From Nocardia amikacinitolerans NBRC 108937 (lineage in GTDB: Bacteria > Actinomycetota > Actinomycetes > Mycobacteriales > Mycobacteriaceae): 64,000 nucleotides of DNA. Made by a program: the position numbers and the translations under genes. Shown in pieces: positions 56,768 to 64,000 of this stretch. Every line of letters begins with the position of its first letter. Position 1 is the stretch's first letter. The notes beneath the pieces are model-generated. The model did no database searches. It was not told the DNA's origin and was given only the letters and a program-made list of their open reading frames with translations. The stretch covers positions 44,624 to 108,623 of the forward strand of contig NZ_BDAU01000025.1 of assembly GCF_001612615.1 (NCBI RefSeq), written 5' to 3'.

Positions 56768-56872
56768 ATGGCTGAATTCGATGGCACATATCAGATCGTC
56801 ACCGCCCGGCGGCGGTTCCGCGCTGAAGCACGCAGCCCCAATCCGAACCGTTGTGTGGATGAGCCTGCCTGA
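56768..56872 (+). CDS. Small ORF (34 aa) with strong terminator
   Basis: MAEFDGTYQIVTARRRFRAE then a short basic tail. GGTGAGGA lies eight bases upstream of the ATG, and a perfect 12-bp hairpin follows the stop by one base. Start and termination signals are good for such a small gene; function unknown. Confidence 0.45.
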   Translation: MAEFDGTYQIVTARRRFRAEARSPNPNRCVDEPA

Positions 56873-56873
56873 C

Positions 56874-56909
56874 GAGACGTGATTCCCCCCGAGAGGTGAA
56901 TCACGTCTC
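56874..56909. terminator. Perfect 12-bp stem hairpin
   Basis: GAGACGTGATTC (56874-56885) and GAATCACGTCTC (56898-56909) with a 12-base loop. No T run. It may also be an operator because of its perfect symmetry. Confidence 0.6.
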
Positions 56910-57091
56910 CTGGGGCTGCTGCTCACACTCTGCACCATGCGAACAGGAGCTTCTGTGTGCCGAAGCGCGGGTCGCTGCTCTCGGCGACCTGTCATCCGGC
57001 TTCCACTCGAACGGCGCGGGACCCAAGCGGTCTGGCCCGGCCCGCGTCACCGATTCCGCGTGACCAGCGCAACGAGCTACAGGAGAAGACA

Positions 57092-57451
57092 ATGACCGTA
57101 ACCGACACGCAGCTCAAACAAGTGACCGTGCCCTTATCTGAGATGCAGAAGCCTGCCGAGCGAAGCTCGGTCACCCCGTACACGGTGTACAACGACACCG
57201 ATCGCCACGTCTCGGTCTTCCTGCAAGAGGGGGAAGCGGGCAACCCCGTAAGCATCATCACGCTAGCCCCCGGCGAAACCAGCAGCTCCTACGATCGCGG
57301 CACCTACGCAGCCATCATGGACGTAGGTTCCGGCCAGCAACAGCAAATCCTGTGGTGGCCGGACGACCGGTCCGAGTTCACCTACTGGTTCACCTGGAGT
57401 GGAGGCGTGGCGGGGGGCCGGCGGAACAGGGTGAGTGACTTCATCGGTTGA
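57092..57451 (+). CDS. Hypothetical beta-rich protein (119 aa), island
   Basis: ATG 57092 has AGGAGAAG upstream. The protein is beta-rich in appearance (VTPYTVYNDTDRHVSVFLQE, SIITLAPGETSSSYDRGTYA, QQQQILWWPDDRSEFTYWFTW) without signal peptide. Aromatic-rich second half. Family unknown; it could be a carbohydrate- or membrane-binding domain. Confidence 0.6.
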   Translation: MTVTDTQLKQVTVPLSEMQKPAERSSVTPYTVYNDTDRHVSVFLQEGEAGNPVSIITLAPGETSSSYDRGTYAAIMDVGSGQQQQILWWPDDRSEFTYWFTWSGGVAGGRRNRVSDFIG

Positions 57452-57822
57452 TCGGGTTGCGGGATCGGCGAGAACCCCGTATTCGAGTGTTCGGTATTGT
57501 CGAGCCGATCCCGACTCCCCGACCGTCCTGCTCGTCTGAACGGCACGCGATCTCCGGTGCCGAAGAATCAGCCCCGGCCGCAGCAACGCCACCACCACTG
57601 CTGATCAAGCCATTGTCGTTGTTTTGACACGATCGGCGGTCTGCTGTGAGAATAGAAAAGCTCTTGTGAATCATGGGCCACTCTCCGTGACCTGGCAGGT
57701 GAGCTTCTCCGCCAAACGATGTGGTCATATGCGTTATTCGGCCGGGCTCGCGTTCTCGATTCTCTGTACGCCGAACGCCCCTGACGGGACCCGCGATTCG
57801 ATCCATCGGGTGTGAGAGCCGG
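57452..57822. other. Gene-free stretch of the island
   Basis: No supported gene. AT-richer than the core. Borders an IS3-type remnant on its right. Confidence 0.4.
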
Positions 57823-58025
57823 TTATCGGTGGATGCAGGCCGCAGCGTATCCGGCCGGGGTCTGCCCAGCGCGGAATGTCCTCGTCGGTGGTTCTATTCG
57901 TTCTTCCAGTCGCTGATCACGACGCGAACCTCGGTGAGTGACCCGAAGCTGCTGATGTTGAGGTATTTCGTCGGCAGGCAGCCGTTGAACGATTCGATGG
58001 AGCCGTTGCGCCAAGCGATCAAGAA
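57823..58025 (-). pseudogene. IS3-family transposase (OrfB, rve) C-terminal remnant
   Basis: Minus-strand reading gives PQFLIAWRNGSIESFNGCLP, KYLNISSFGSLTEVRVVISDWKNE, then after a stop/frameshift GQTPAGYAAACIHR. This matches the C-terminal integrase-core pattern WRNGxxESFNxxL ... ARVVIxDWKxEYN ... PAxYAAAC. The upstream part is missing; the ribosome site of the 58043 gene abuts the truncation. Confidence 0.75.
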
Positions 58026-58042
58026 CTGAGGAGGATGCCAAA

Positions 58043-58723
58043 ATGCACAAGCTCTGCATATCTGAGATGCCTTCCCGTGACGAGCTGCAAAACCCATCAG
58101 AGGCCATGACGAAGTACATCCCAGTCTCTGGCGGAGGCCGCGATGACACATCCGATCTATTCGGATTAGCGGTAATGCAGGCTGCTGCTGAGGCGGAAGA
58201 AAAAGGCTCAGGAGACGACGTGAAATGTTTCGACATATTCAGTAGCCAGTTGCCAACCTATGTGAGTCGATGGGGCTTGAAATTGAATGTGCACAGCTGT
58301 GGCGTCTACAATATTGCGGGCCAGCCCTTGAGTGTTGCCCATGGAGATACGTCTTCGATCTATTGGGTGATGCAGAAGTTCAGCGACAGGCCGCGCACCT
58401 ACGACGCGATCGCCCTGCCGTCCGATGCACCTGAACCCGCCGATTCGCTTATCAATCAATACAATGACTGGTCCCAGTCTGCTGGTTGGACAGCAGACCA
58501 GGCAACAAGTGACTCGACGCGTTTCTCCGCGTTCGTAGAAAAGATGTCCGACACTTTGAATGCATCTGGTGACGCGCTTGGTGGAACCTCATTTGTTTAC
58601 TACAACACAAATGGCGGAATGGTATATTCTGCACAGGAGGAGTGCGAGATGTTGTGGAGTATCGCGCCATTTGGTTCTGAAGATGGCCATTACTATGAAT
58701 GCGTCACCGCGCTTCCGAAATGA
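58043..58723 (+). CDS. Hypothetical protein (226 aa), lower GC, island
   Basis: ATG 58043 follows GAGGAGGATGCCAAA. No signal peptide or known motif. Segments VKCFDIFSSQLPTYVSRWGL, GVYNIAGQPLSVAHGDTSSI and SFVYYNTNGGMVYSAQEECE suggest an alpha/beta globular protein with several cysteines. GC is visibly lower than the surrounding core genes, pointing to recent acquisition. Confidence 0.65.
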   Translation: MHKLCISEMPSRDELQNPSEAMTKYIPVSGGGRDDTSDLFGLAVMQAAAEAEEKGSGDDVKCFDIFSSQLPTYVSRWGLKLNVHSCGVYNIAGQPLSVAHGDTSSIYWVMQKFSDRPRTYDAIALPSDAPEPADSLINQYNDWSQSAGWTADQATSDSTRFSAFVEKMSDTLNASGDALGGTSFVYYNTNGGMVYSAQEECEMLWSIAPFGSEDGHYYECVTALPK

Positions 58724-59067
58724 GCGAGTCTCCTGGCACGGCTTCCACGGGATAGCAGACGGCTCGCGCCGACACGGATCAGGCAGGCGACGAAGGCTGT
58801 GACTGCCCAGGGCGGGCCCACCAGCCGAGCGAATCGGGCGGCCAGCGGTTCGACCGGATCCGGCCCATCAGATCCATGGTCAACCGCCCAATTCGGCGAA
58901 GCCGAACGCTGAGCCCGCATGCCTGATGGACCGAGGTCTCAACTCGCCTCCACGGCTACCGGTCCGGGATGATCTGTCCCCCGCTGCGGACGCGGCCCGT
59001 GAATCCGCGTCACCGCTTCACCCCTGTCTCTGTTCGGATGAAACTTCTATTCGACAAGGAGCGGCAC
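58724..59067. other. Gene-free stretch before the lipase gene
   Basis: 344 bases. A 75-codon minus-strand frame exists but has no support. Nothing recognised. Confidence 0.4.
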
Positions 59068-60265
59068 ATGACTGCACGATCCACGACGAGCAACGAGGCG
59101 ACCCTGCAAGACAAGGTCACATTCCAGCTGTCGCTGTACGCGAACTTGATCAACGGCGAGGAAAACGACGGCAACCTGGAGGGCCTGCTCCAGCAGCGGA
59201 TCCAGGACAATCTCGACATCAACCGGGGGGGTCATCGGGGGGTGGGAGATTGTCTGGGGTCCGGGGATCGAGGTGTTCCCCACCGACCTGTACGCGCTCA
59301 ACGTCCTGTACATGGTGCGAAGCACCGACGACCCCTCCCGGTACGTGATCGCCGTGGCCGGCAGCACAGACGGACCGTTCGACTGGCTCGTCGAGAACTT
59401 CCTGATCGGCCAGATCCCGTGGCTCGCGCATCCCGTCGCCCGTTACACGACGGGCGCGGCCATCGGGGTGAACATCCTCACGAAGATCACCCCCTCCGGC
59501 GACCGCCCCGGTGCCGGTCGCACCCTGCACGCGTTTCTGGGCGCGCTCGATCACACCGATATCGACCTGACTGTCACCGGCCACAGCCTCGCTGGTGCAT
59601 TGTCACCCACACTGGCCCTGTTGCTGCGCGACACCCAGCAGCTGTGGGACCCATCCGAGAAAGCCAGGGTCAGCGTGCTGTCCACCGCCGGACCGAGTTT
59701 CGGCAATCCCGAATTCGTCGCCTACACCACCCGACGCCTGCAGCGGGTGCGGCGCTACGCCAACAGCCTCGACGTCATCCCGAACGTCTGGAACCCGGAC
59801 GACATCGATCGCGCCAAGACCTTCTACTCCGACAACAACCTGCCCGCTCCTTGGCCCGGACTGTTCGACCTGATCAAGCAGGCGTCCAGCTCGGGCCAGT
59901 ATGCACACCTCGACTCCACCAACGGCGTATTCCAAGGAACGTTCAACCCCAAGGTGACGGACTACCTGAAACAGGTCGGATACCAGCACATAGGCGGCTA
60001 CAGACAGTTCTTCGATATCCCAGGCGTGACCTGGCCGGTAGCCATCCCGGCGGACGTCGGCGACACCGGGATAGGCCGCATCGCGGCCTTGGCCGGTGTA
60101 CCGCTCGGCGACGGTACTGGAAAGGCACCAGCGAATCGTCGGCCGCTAACCGCCCCGATCAACGGACAGTCCGTGGAGCTGCCCACCGACCCCGACAGCC
60201 GCGAGGCCGGGAAACTCGTGGAACTCGTCACCGCCGAGATCGACCCCACTGCCGACATGAACTGA
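59068..60265 (+). pseudogene. Class 3-type lipase/alpha-beta hydrolase with homopolymer frameshift
   Basis: ATG 59068 (AAGGAG upstream) gives MTARSTTSNEATLQDKVTFQ to LDIN, then a run of seven G at 59225-59231 shifts the frame. The rest (GGVIGGWEIVWGPGIEVFPT onward) contains the lipase elbow TGHSLAGALSP and the later Asp/His region (NSLDVIPNVWNPDD, GQYAHLDSTNG), ending at 60265. With six G the gene would encode an intact protein of about 398 residues. Homopolymer error or phase variation are both possible. No signal peptide is evident. Confidence 0.75.
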
Positions 60266-60279
60266 TGCCCCGGACCCTG

Positions 60280-60546
60280 TTACTGCGGCTCGTCATCCTG
60301 CGGGCCGCTGCCAGAGACGGAGTCACGGCTCCCTGTTTCTGGTCGGAGCGAGATATACTCGCGGAGTTTGCCTTTGACGTGTGGCTCGAGGTCGCCGGGC
60401 GTGAGGCCGATAGTGCCGAACCGCCGGGCGATCTGCTCCGGAAACCCTTGGTACATCTCGAACGGAGCGAGAGCTCGCGTGATCGCGGCCTCCACGTCAT
60501 CGATCGCATCCGGCGGCAAGCAGACGGTCACCCGGTGTTGCGCCAC
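60280..60546 (-). CDS. Hypothetical protein (88 aa), island
   Basis: GTG 60546 follows AGGAGGGG. MAQHRVTVCLPPDAIDDVEA then a helical segment (ITRALAPFEMY) and a polar C-terminus. Convergent with the lipase gene by 14 bases. No family recognised with confidence; the N-terminal half looks like a small alpha/beta domain. Confidence 0.55.
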   Translation of the reverse strand: MAQHRVTVCLPPDAIDDVEAAITRALAPFEMYQGFPEQIARRFGTIGLTPGDLEPHVKGKLREYISLRPETGSRDSVSGSGPQDDEPQ

Positions 60547-60864
60547 AACGACCCCTCCTGCAGTTCCGAGCGTCCCAGGCTACCTCTCGGAATCGACCGA
60601 CGCAGATTCCTGACCACTATGACCAGTCACCAGACGACTGCCCTGTCATCGCATTTCAGGATGCTTGTCGACTTGGTGGTAGCGATGTGGTCGAAGACCG
60701 ATCTGGGGACATCCGTCCGCGCCTGTCCCGGGTCCGCGGACCGGCGGCAGCGGTTCCACCACCGCCTAACCGATCCATCAGGATTCGTGCTCTCGCCGCG
60801 CCGAATCACGGGGCTGCTGTAAGGAGAGGTGACACGTCGTCTCCCTCACCGTATGCGGGCATCC
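60547..60864. other. Gene-free stretch at the right edge of the island
   Basis: 318 bases between the hypothetical gene and the HTH remnant. No supported gene or repeat. Confidence 0.4.
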
Positions 60865-60909
60865 GAGGAGTGTGTAACCGACATCTCACCCCGGCCAGCT
60901 CGGCCACCT
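60865..60909. repeat. 44-base repeat, copy B
   Basis: Partner of 55323-55366. On the minus strand it reads as the second HTH helix of an XRE regulator (EEVAELAGV) followed by a break. Confidence 0.6.
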
Positions 60910-61029
60910 CCTCGCGGCGCAACCCGGGGTGCGGCGAACCTGCCGACGCACCGGCAAGCCCACGTCGTCGGGGTGCAAGCGCGCGCGGCGGCTGCGCAAG
61001 AAAGCCGCCAGTTCCTGGGTCGCGTTCAC
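60885..61029 (-). pseudogene. N-terminal HTH remnant of an MmyB-like XRE regulator
   Basis: GTG 61029 gives VNATQELAAFLRSRRARLHP then DDVGLPVRRQVRRTPG; a one-base loss near 60926 shifts the frame, after which LRREEVAELAGV continues. These are the standard first 50 residues of helix-turn-helix MmyB-like regulators (RRTPGLRREEVAxLAGV). The protein breaks off right after the second helix. The C-terminal domain expected next is found 7.7 kb away at 52670-53181 on the same strand. Confidence 0.75.
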
Positions 61030-61056
61030 GGTGCGCGCAACACGGACCCTCGACAC

Positions 61057-61317
61057 CTGCTCGGAAGGACACCGTCCCAGGTCGCCATCGCCTGGACGCT
61101 GCGCAACCCGGGCGTCACCTCGCCGATCGTCGGTGCGCGCACTGCCGCGCAACTGGAAGACAACCTCGGCGCGCTCGACATCGAGTTCGACGCCGAGCAG
61201 ATCGACCGCCTGGAGCGCGCCACGGCCGTCGACCTCGGCTTCCCGCACGAGTTCCTGGCCCGGCCGATGGTCAGGAGCGTTACCTTCGGTGATGTGAAGA
61301 TCGAGGAGCGGGTCTGA
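61057..61317 (+). pseudogene. Aldo/keto reductase, C-terminal third only
   Basis: LLGRTPSQVAIAWTLRNPGV, TSPIVGARTAAQLEDNLGAL then DIEFDAEQIDRLERAT and a stop. This is the C-terminal cofactor-binding part of an AKR (the GARxxxQLxxNxxAL motif). The N-terminal TIM-barrel two thirds, with the Tyr/Lys active site, are missing; the truncation lies 27 bases from the HTH remnant. Confidence 0.8.
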
Positions 61318-61398
61318 GGGTCTCCTTTCGCACCGCGATGCGTTCCGGTCGGCCGCGGCCGGCCGGACCGGCGGTAGCGAGAACTCCTGCGGCGGTGA

Positions 61399-62979
61399 CT
61401 AATTCACGCAGGGGATGTCGTTGCCGGTGATCGTGGCATCGAGTGGTTTGCCGACGTCCGGCGTCGAGGTCGGAGCCTGGGTGGTCGGGGTGAGCCTGGT
61501 GGTCGGCGGGGCCGTGCCGGTTGTCGACGCGCCGGTCAGGGCCGGGGGCATAGTGAAGTCCGAGCCGAGGACGACCCTGATGCGGCCCTCGGGCACGGTC
61601 ACGGACTCGATGGCGGGGAGGCCGAGGGTGTCGGCGAGGAGGGCGGCTTCGGTCTCGTCGCCGGGGCCGTAGTACACGGCCGAGGTCCAGCCGTCCGAGG
61701 AGGCGGCGTGGCCGACCGTCCCCTTGCGGTAGCCGCGGCTCGCCAGCGCGGTGGAAACCCTTGCGGTGTAACCGTCTTCGCTTCCGGCGTCGAACACGTC
61801 GACCGTGCTGGACGGCCGCTGCGGCGTGGTCGGCTCGGGCTCGCCGAAGGCGCGGCGCACCTCGCGGCGGATGGCGGCCGGGTCGATGATGTTCACGTCC
61901 TGCCCGTTGATGACGTCGTAGCGCAGCACCGGCAGGGTGCGGAACTCGACGCTGGGGCTGGCGGCGGAGCCGACGGTGCGCAGGAAGTCGACGAGGTTCC
62001 AGCCGTCGGACAGCACGATATTGCGGTGCGCGACGTCCATCAGAGCCGAGAGCTTGCCGACGTCGGTGAACGTCCCCGCGTTGCGCAGCTCCTTGGCGAC
62101 AGAGGTCAGGAAGGCCTGCTGGCGATGGGTGCGGTCCAGATCGCCGTTCTCCAAGCCGTGACGCTGCCGGACGAACGCCAGCGACTGAGCCGGATCCAAG
62201 CGCTGGCGACCGGCAGGGAAATCGGCGCCGGAGTATTCGAGATCTTGGACCGGCTTGCGCAGGCACACGTCGACGCCGTTGAGCGCCTTGGCCAGATCGT
62301 AGAAACCGGCGAGAGTGATTTCGGCGAACCGGTCGATCGGGACACCGGTCAGATTGCGCACGGCCTGCACGATGGCGGCGCGGCCCGCCTCCCGGCCCGC
62401 GCGTTCCAGCTTCGCGCGATCGGTCACGCCCCTGGCCTCCAGTCGCTCCTGAACCACGGCCTTCTTCAGGCCGTACGCCTCCTTGATCTTCATGTGGGTG
62501 TAGCCCGGGATGCCGGAGACGGCCACGTAGTTGTCGCGCGGGATGGAGACCGCGGTGATCTTCTTCAGGTCGGCGGGGATGTGCACCAGGATCAGCGTGT
62601 TGGCGTTGTAGCCGCCCTGATCGCTGTCGCCCGCGTGCAGCTGATCGAGAATTTCTTGCGGGAGGTCGTCGCCGTTCTGGTCTTTCCGGGTGTCGAGGCC
62701 GATCAGCAGGATGTTCAGCGCGCCGTCCAACGATCGCGGTGCGTCGTCACCCAGCGCGTGGGAGCGGCCGAAGCCGTCGTCGAAGCCGTTCTCGGCGGTC
62801 CAGCCCGCCGCGGTGCCCGCGAGGACGAGCGCCGACAGTCCGCCAGCGACCACCTTCGCCACGGTGCGGCCGATGTCGCGGCGCGGTGTCGGTAGCCGGT
62901 GCGCGCCACCGATCGCACGACGTCGTCCGGAGCGTCCGGAAACATCGGTGCGGGGAACTCGCGCCGTTGGCTCGTCCAC
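61399..62979 (-). CDS. LytR-CpsA-Psr (LCP) family glycopolymer ligase
   Basis: 526 residues. A cytoplasmic tail and one membrane helix (VVAGGLSALVLAGTAAGW) precede the LCP domain: NILLIGLDTRKDQ, DTLILVH-like NANTLILVHIP, VSIPRDNYV, with the Arg-rich catalytic region FVRQRHGLENGDLDRTHRQQ. A C-terminal LytR_C domain follows, then a Thr/Pro linker and a single Cys in NDIPCVN. LCP enzymes attach arabinogalactan or other polymers to peptidoglycan. GTG 62979; no obvious ribosome site. Confidence 0.9.
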   Translation of the reverse strand: MDEPTARVPRTDVSGRSGRRRAIGGAHRLPTPRRDIGRTVAKVVAGGLSALVLAGTAAGWTAENGFDDGFGRSHALGDDAPRSLDGALNILLIGLDTRKDQNGDDLPQEILDQLHAGDSDQGGYNANTLILVHIPADLKKITAVSIPRDNYVAVSGIPGYTHMKIKEAYGLKKAVVQERLEARGVTDRAKLERAGREAGRAAIVQAVRNLTGVPIDRFAEITLAGFYDLAKALNGVDVCLRKPVQDLEYSGADFPAGRQRLDPAQSLAFVRQRHGLENGDLDRTHRQQAFLTSVAKELRNAGTFTDVGKLSALMDVAHRNIVLSDGWNLVDFLRTVGSAASPSVEFRTLPVLRYDVINGQDVNIIDPAAIRREVRRAFGEPEPTTPQRPSSTVDVFDAGSEDGYTARVSTALASRGYRKGTVGHAASSDGWTSAVYYGPGDETEAALLADTLGLPAIESVTVPEGRIRVVLGSDFTMPPALTGASTTGTAPPTTRLTPTTQAPTSTPDVGKPLDATITGNDIPCVN

Positions 62980-63040
62980 CCAATCCAGTTTGACACGGAT
63001 CGGGCAACTAGCTATTTGCCTGGAATGGGTCCAGTCATGA

Positions 63041-64000
63041 TCAGCCCGCGCCGTGCAGGTCGAGAATGCTCATGAGAGCGTGCTCCAGGGCGTAGCTGGA
63101 GTCCGCCGCACCGCCCTTCACGTCGGCGTTCAAGGTCGCGACCACTTGCATGGCCGAGCCGATGGTGGCCGGGGTCCAGCCGCGCGCCTGGGCCTGCGCC
63201 TTCTTCACCTTCCACGGCGGCATGCCCAACTGCTGGGCGAGCTTGAACGGGTCACCGCGCCCCGCCGAACCGACCCGCGCGATGGTGTGCACCGAATCGG
63301 CCAGCGCGTCGGCGAGCAGCACGTGCGGAACACCGCGGTCGTTCGCCCACCGCAGCGCCTCCATCGCGCCGGGCCGGTCGCCCGCGACGGCGAGCTCCGC
63401 CACGTCGAATCCCGACACCTCCGCCTTGCCCGAGTAGTACTGCCGCACCGCGGCGACATCGATCTTGCCGCCGGTGTCGGCCGCCAATTGCGAACAGGCG
63501 GCGGCCAATTCGCGCAGGTCCGAGCCGACCGCCTCCAACACCACCTGCACGACGTCCCCCGCGACCCGCACCCCAGCGGCACGGAACTCGCCGCGCACGA
63601 ACTCCACCCGCTCGGCGGCCTTGGTCAGCTTCGCGCAGTTGTGCACCGTCGCCCCGGCCTTCTGCAACGCGGGCGCCAGTGCCTTGGCCCGTCCGCCACC
63701 AGAGTGCAGGACCACCAGCACCACGCCGTCGGGCGGATCCGCGGCGGCCTCCGTGATCACCGCGACGGCGTCCTTCCCCGCCTCCGCCGCCGACTCCAGC
63801 ACGATCACCCGGTCCTCCGCGAACAGCGACGGACTCAACAGCTCCGCCAACTCCGCGGTACTCGCGTCCCCCGCCCGCATCCGATCCACCGGCACCGCCT
63901 CCGGGTCCGGCGCCCCCGCCCTGACCTGCGCGGTAATCCCCGCCACCGCGCGCTCGATCAACAACTCTTCCTCCCCGAGGACGAGATGCACCGCCGCGGA
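63041..64000 (-). CDS. holA: DNA polymerase III subunit delta HolA (start beyond the window)
   Basis: At least 319 residues. The frame is open through the right edge, so the start may lie outside (VHLVLGEEELLIERAV at 63991 is close to the expected beginning). Walker-like and clamp-loader regions: LVVLHSGGGRAKALAPAL, KLTKAAERVEFVRGEFR, DLRELAAACSQLAADTGGKI. Loads the sliding clamp with tau and delta'. Followed downstream by the LCP gene. Order rpsT ... holA is that of mycobacteria. Confidence 0.88.
   Translation of the reverse strand, partial: SAAVHLVLGEEELLIERAVAGITAQVRAGAPDPEAVPVDRMRAGDASTAELAELLSPSLFAEDRVIVLESAAEAGKDAVAVITEAAADPPDGVVLVVLHSGGGRAKALAPALQKAGATVHNCAKLTKAAERVEFVRGEFRAAGVRVAGDVVQVVLEAVGSDLRELAAACSQLAADTGGKIDVAAVRQYYSGKAEVSGFDVAELAVAGDRPGAMEALRWANDRGVPHVLLADALADSVHTIARVGSAGRGDPFKLAQQLGMPPWKVKKAQAQARGWTPATIGSAMQVVATLNADVKGGAADSSYALEHALMSILDLHGAG

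Noticed and set aside
58693..58920. 75-codon minus-strand frame before the lipase gene
   Set aside because: No ribosome site, no domain, and composition typical of spurious frames; not annotated.

Overview
This is a GC-rich actinobacterial chromosome segment, most likely from Nocardia or a close relative. The evidence is the strong third-position GC bias, frequent GTG/TTG starts, leaderless genes, an MspA-type porin and a gene order close to a mycobacterial block as I recall it (era, CDA-like, corC-like, ybeY, phoH, rsmE, dnaJ2, hrcA, hemW, sirA/cysH, cysA-W-T-subI, trehalase-type GH15, lepA, rpsT, holA). No rRNA, tRNA or CRISPR array was seen.

Layout. 1-12.9 kb: housekeeping genes, mostly on the minus strand (era start, CDA-like, CNNM/CorC protein, ybeY, phoH, rsmE, dnaJ2, hrcA, hemW). 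phoH is interrupted by a 359-residue intein with LAGLIDADG motifs and the features of a class 3 intein. A LysR/MFS pair and a frameshifted NAD(P)-binding gene are interspersed. 13.0-20.1 kb: an assimilatory sulfate-reduction operon (sirA-cysH-cysD-cysN-chelatase) behind a leaderless cysteine-rich leader peptide. A diverged second copy of the cysD 3' end sits before cysN, and the chelatase has a 14-unit heptad-repeat N-terminus. 20.1-31.6 kb: accessory metabolism and regulation: TetR with a frameshifted DHA2 exporter, an SGNH hydrolase, a small secreted protein, an MspA-like porin, WYL regulator/VOC protein with a palindromic operator, a HAD phosphatase, an Hsp70-like membrane protein with a huge Gly/Ser tail and a duplicated 3' end, and an SDR. 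31.7-41.7 kb: fprB, an AurF-like di-iron protein, a second Hsp70-like protein, the sulfate importer cysA-W-T-subI, an M48 protease and two tiny membrane proteins. 41.8-52.7 kb: GH15 hydrolase, dynamin-like GTPase with an IniB-like partner, lepA, a MazF/PemK-like gene, aquaporin and rpsT.

52.7-61.3 kb is a decayed island. It is flanked by two pieces of what may be one MmyB-like regulator gene (HTH part at 60.9-61.0 kb, ligand-binding part at 52.7-53.2 kb). It holds remnants of Tn3-, IS3- and possibly IS701-type transposases, a truncated aldo/keto reductase, a frameshifted lipase and several unrecognised small genes. 61.4-64 kb returns to core genes (LCP ligase, holA).

Working together: the CysA-W-T-SubI importer supplies sulfate, CysD/N make APS, CysH and SirA reduce it to sulfide, and the chelatase supplies iron for SirA's siroheme. 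FprB could feed electrons. Leader-peptide attenuation probably couples the reductive operon to cysteine supply. The two Hsp70-like membrane ATPases and the IniB-like/dynamin-like pair look like parts of a cell-envelope stress module (inference).
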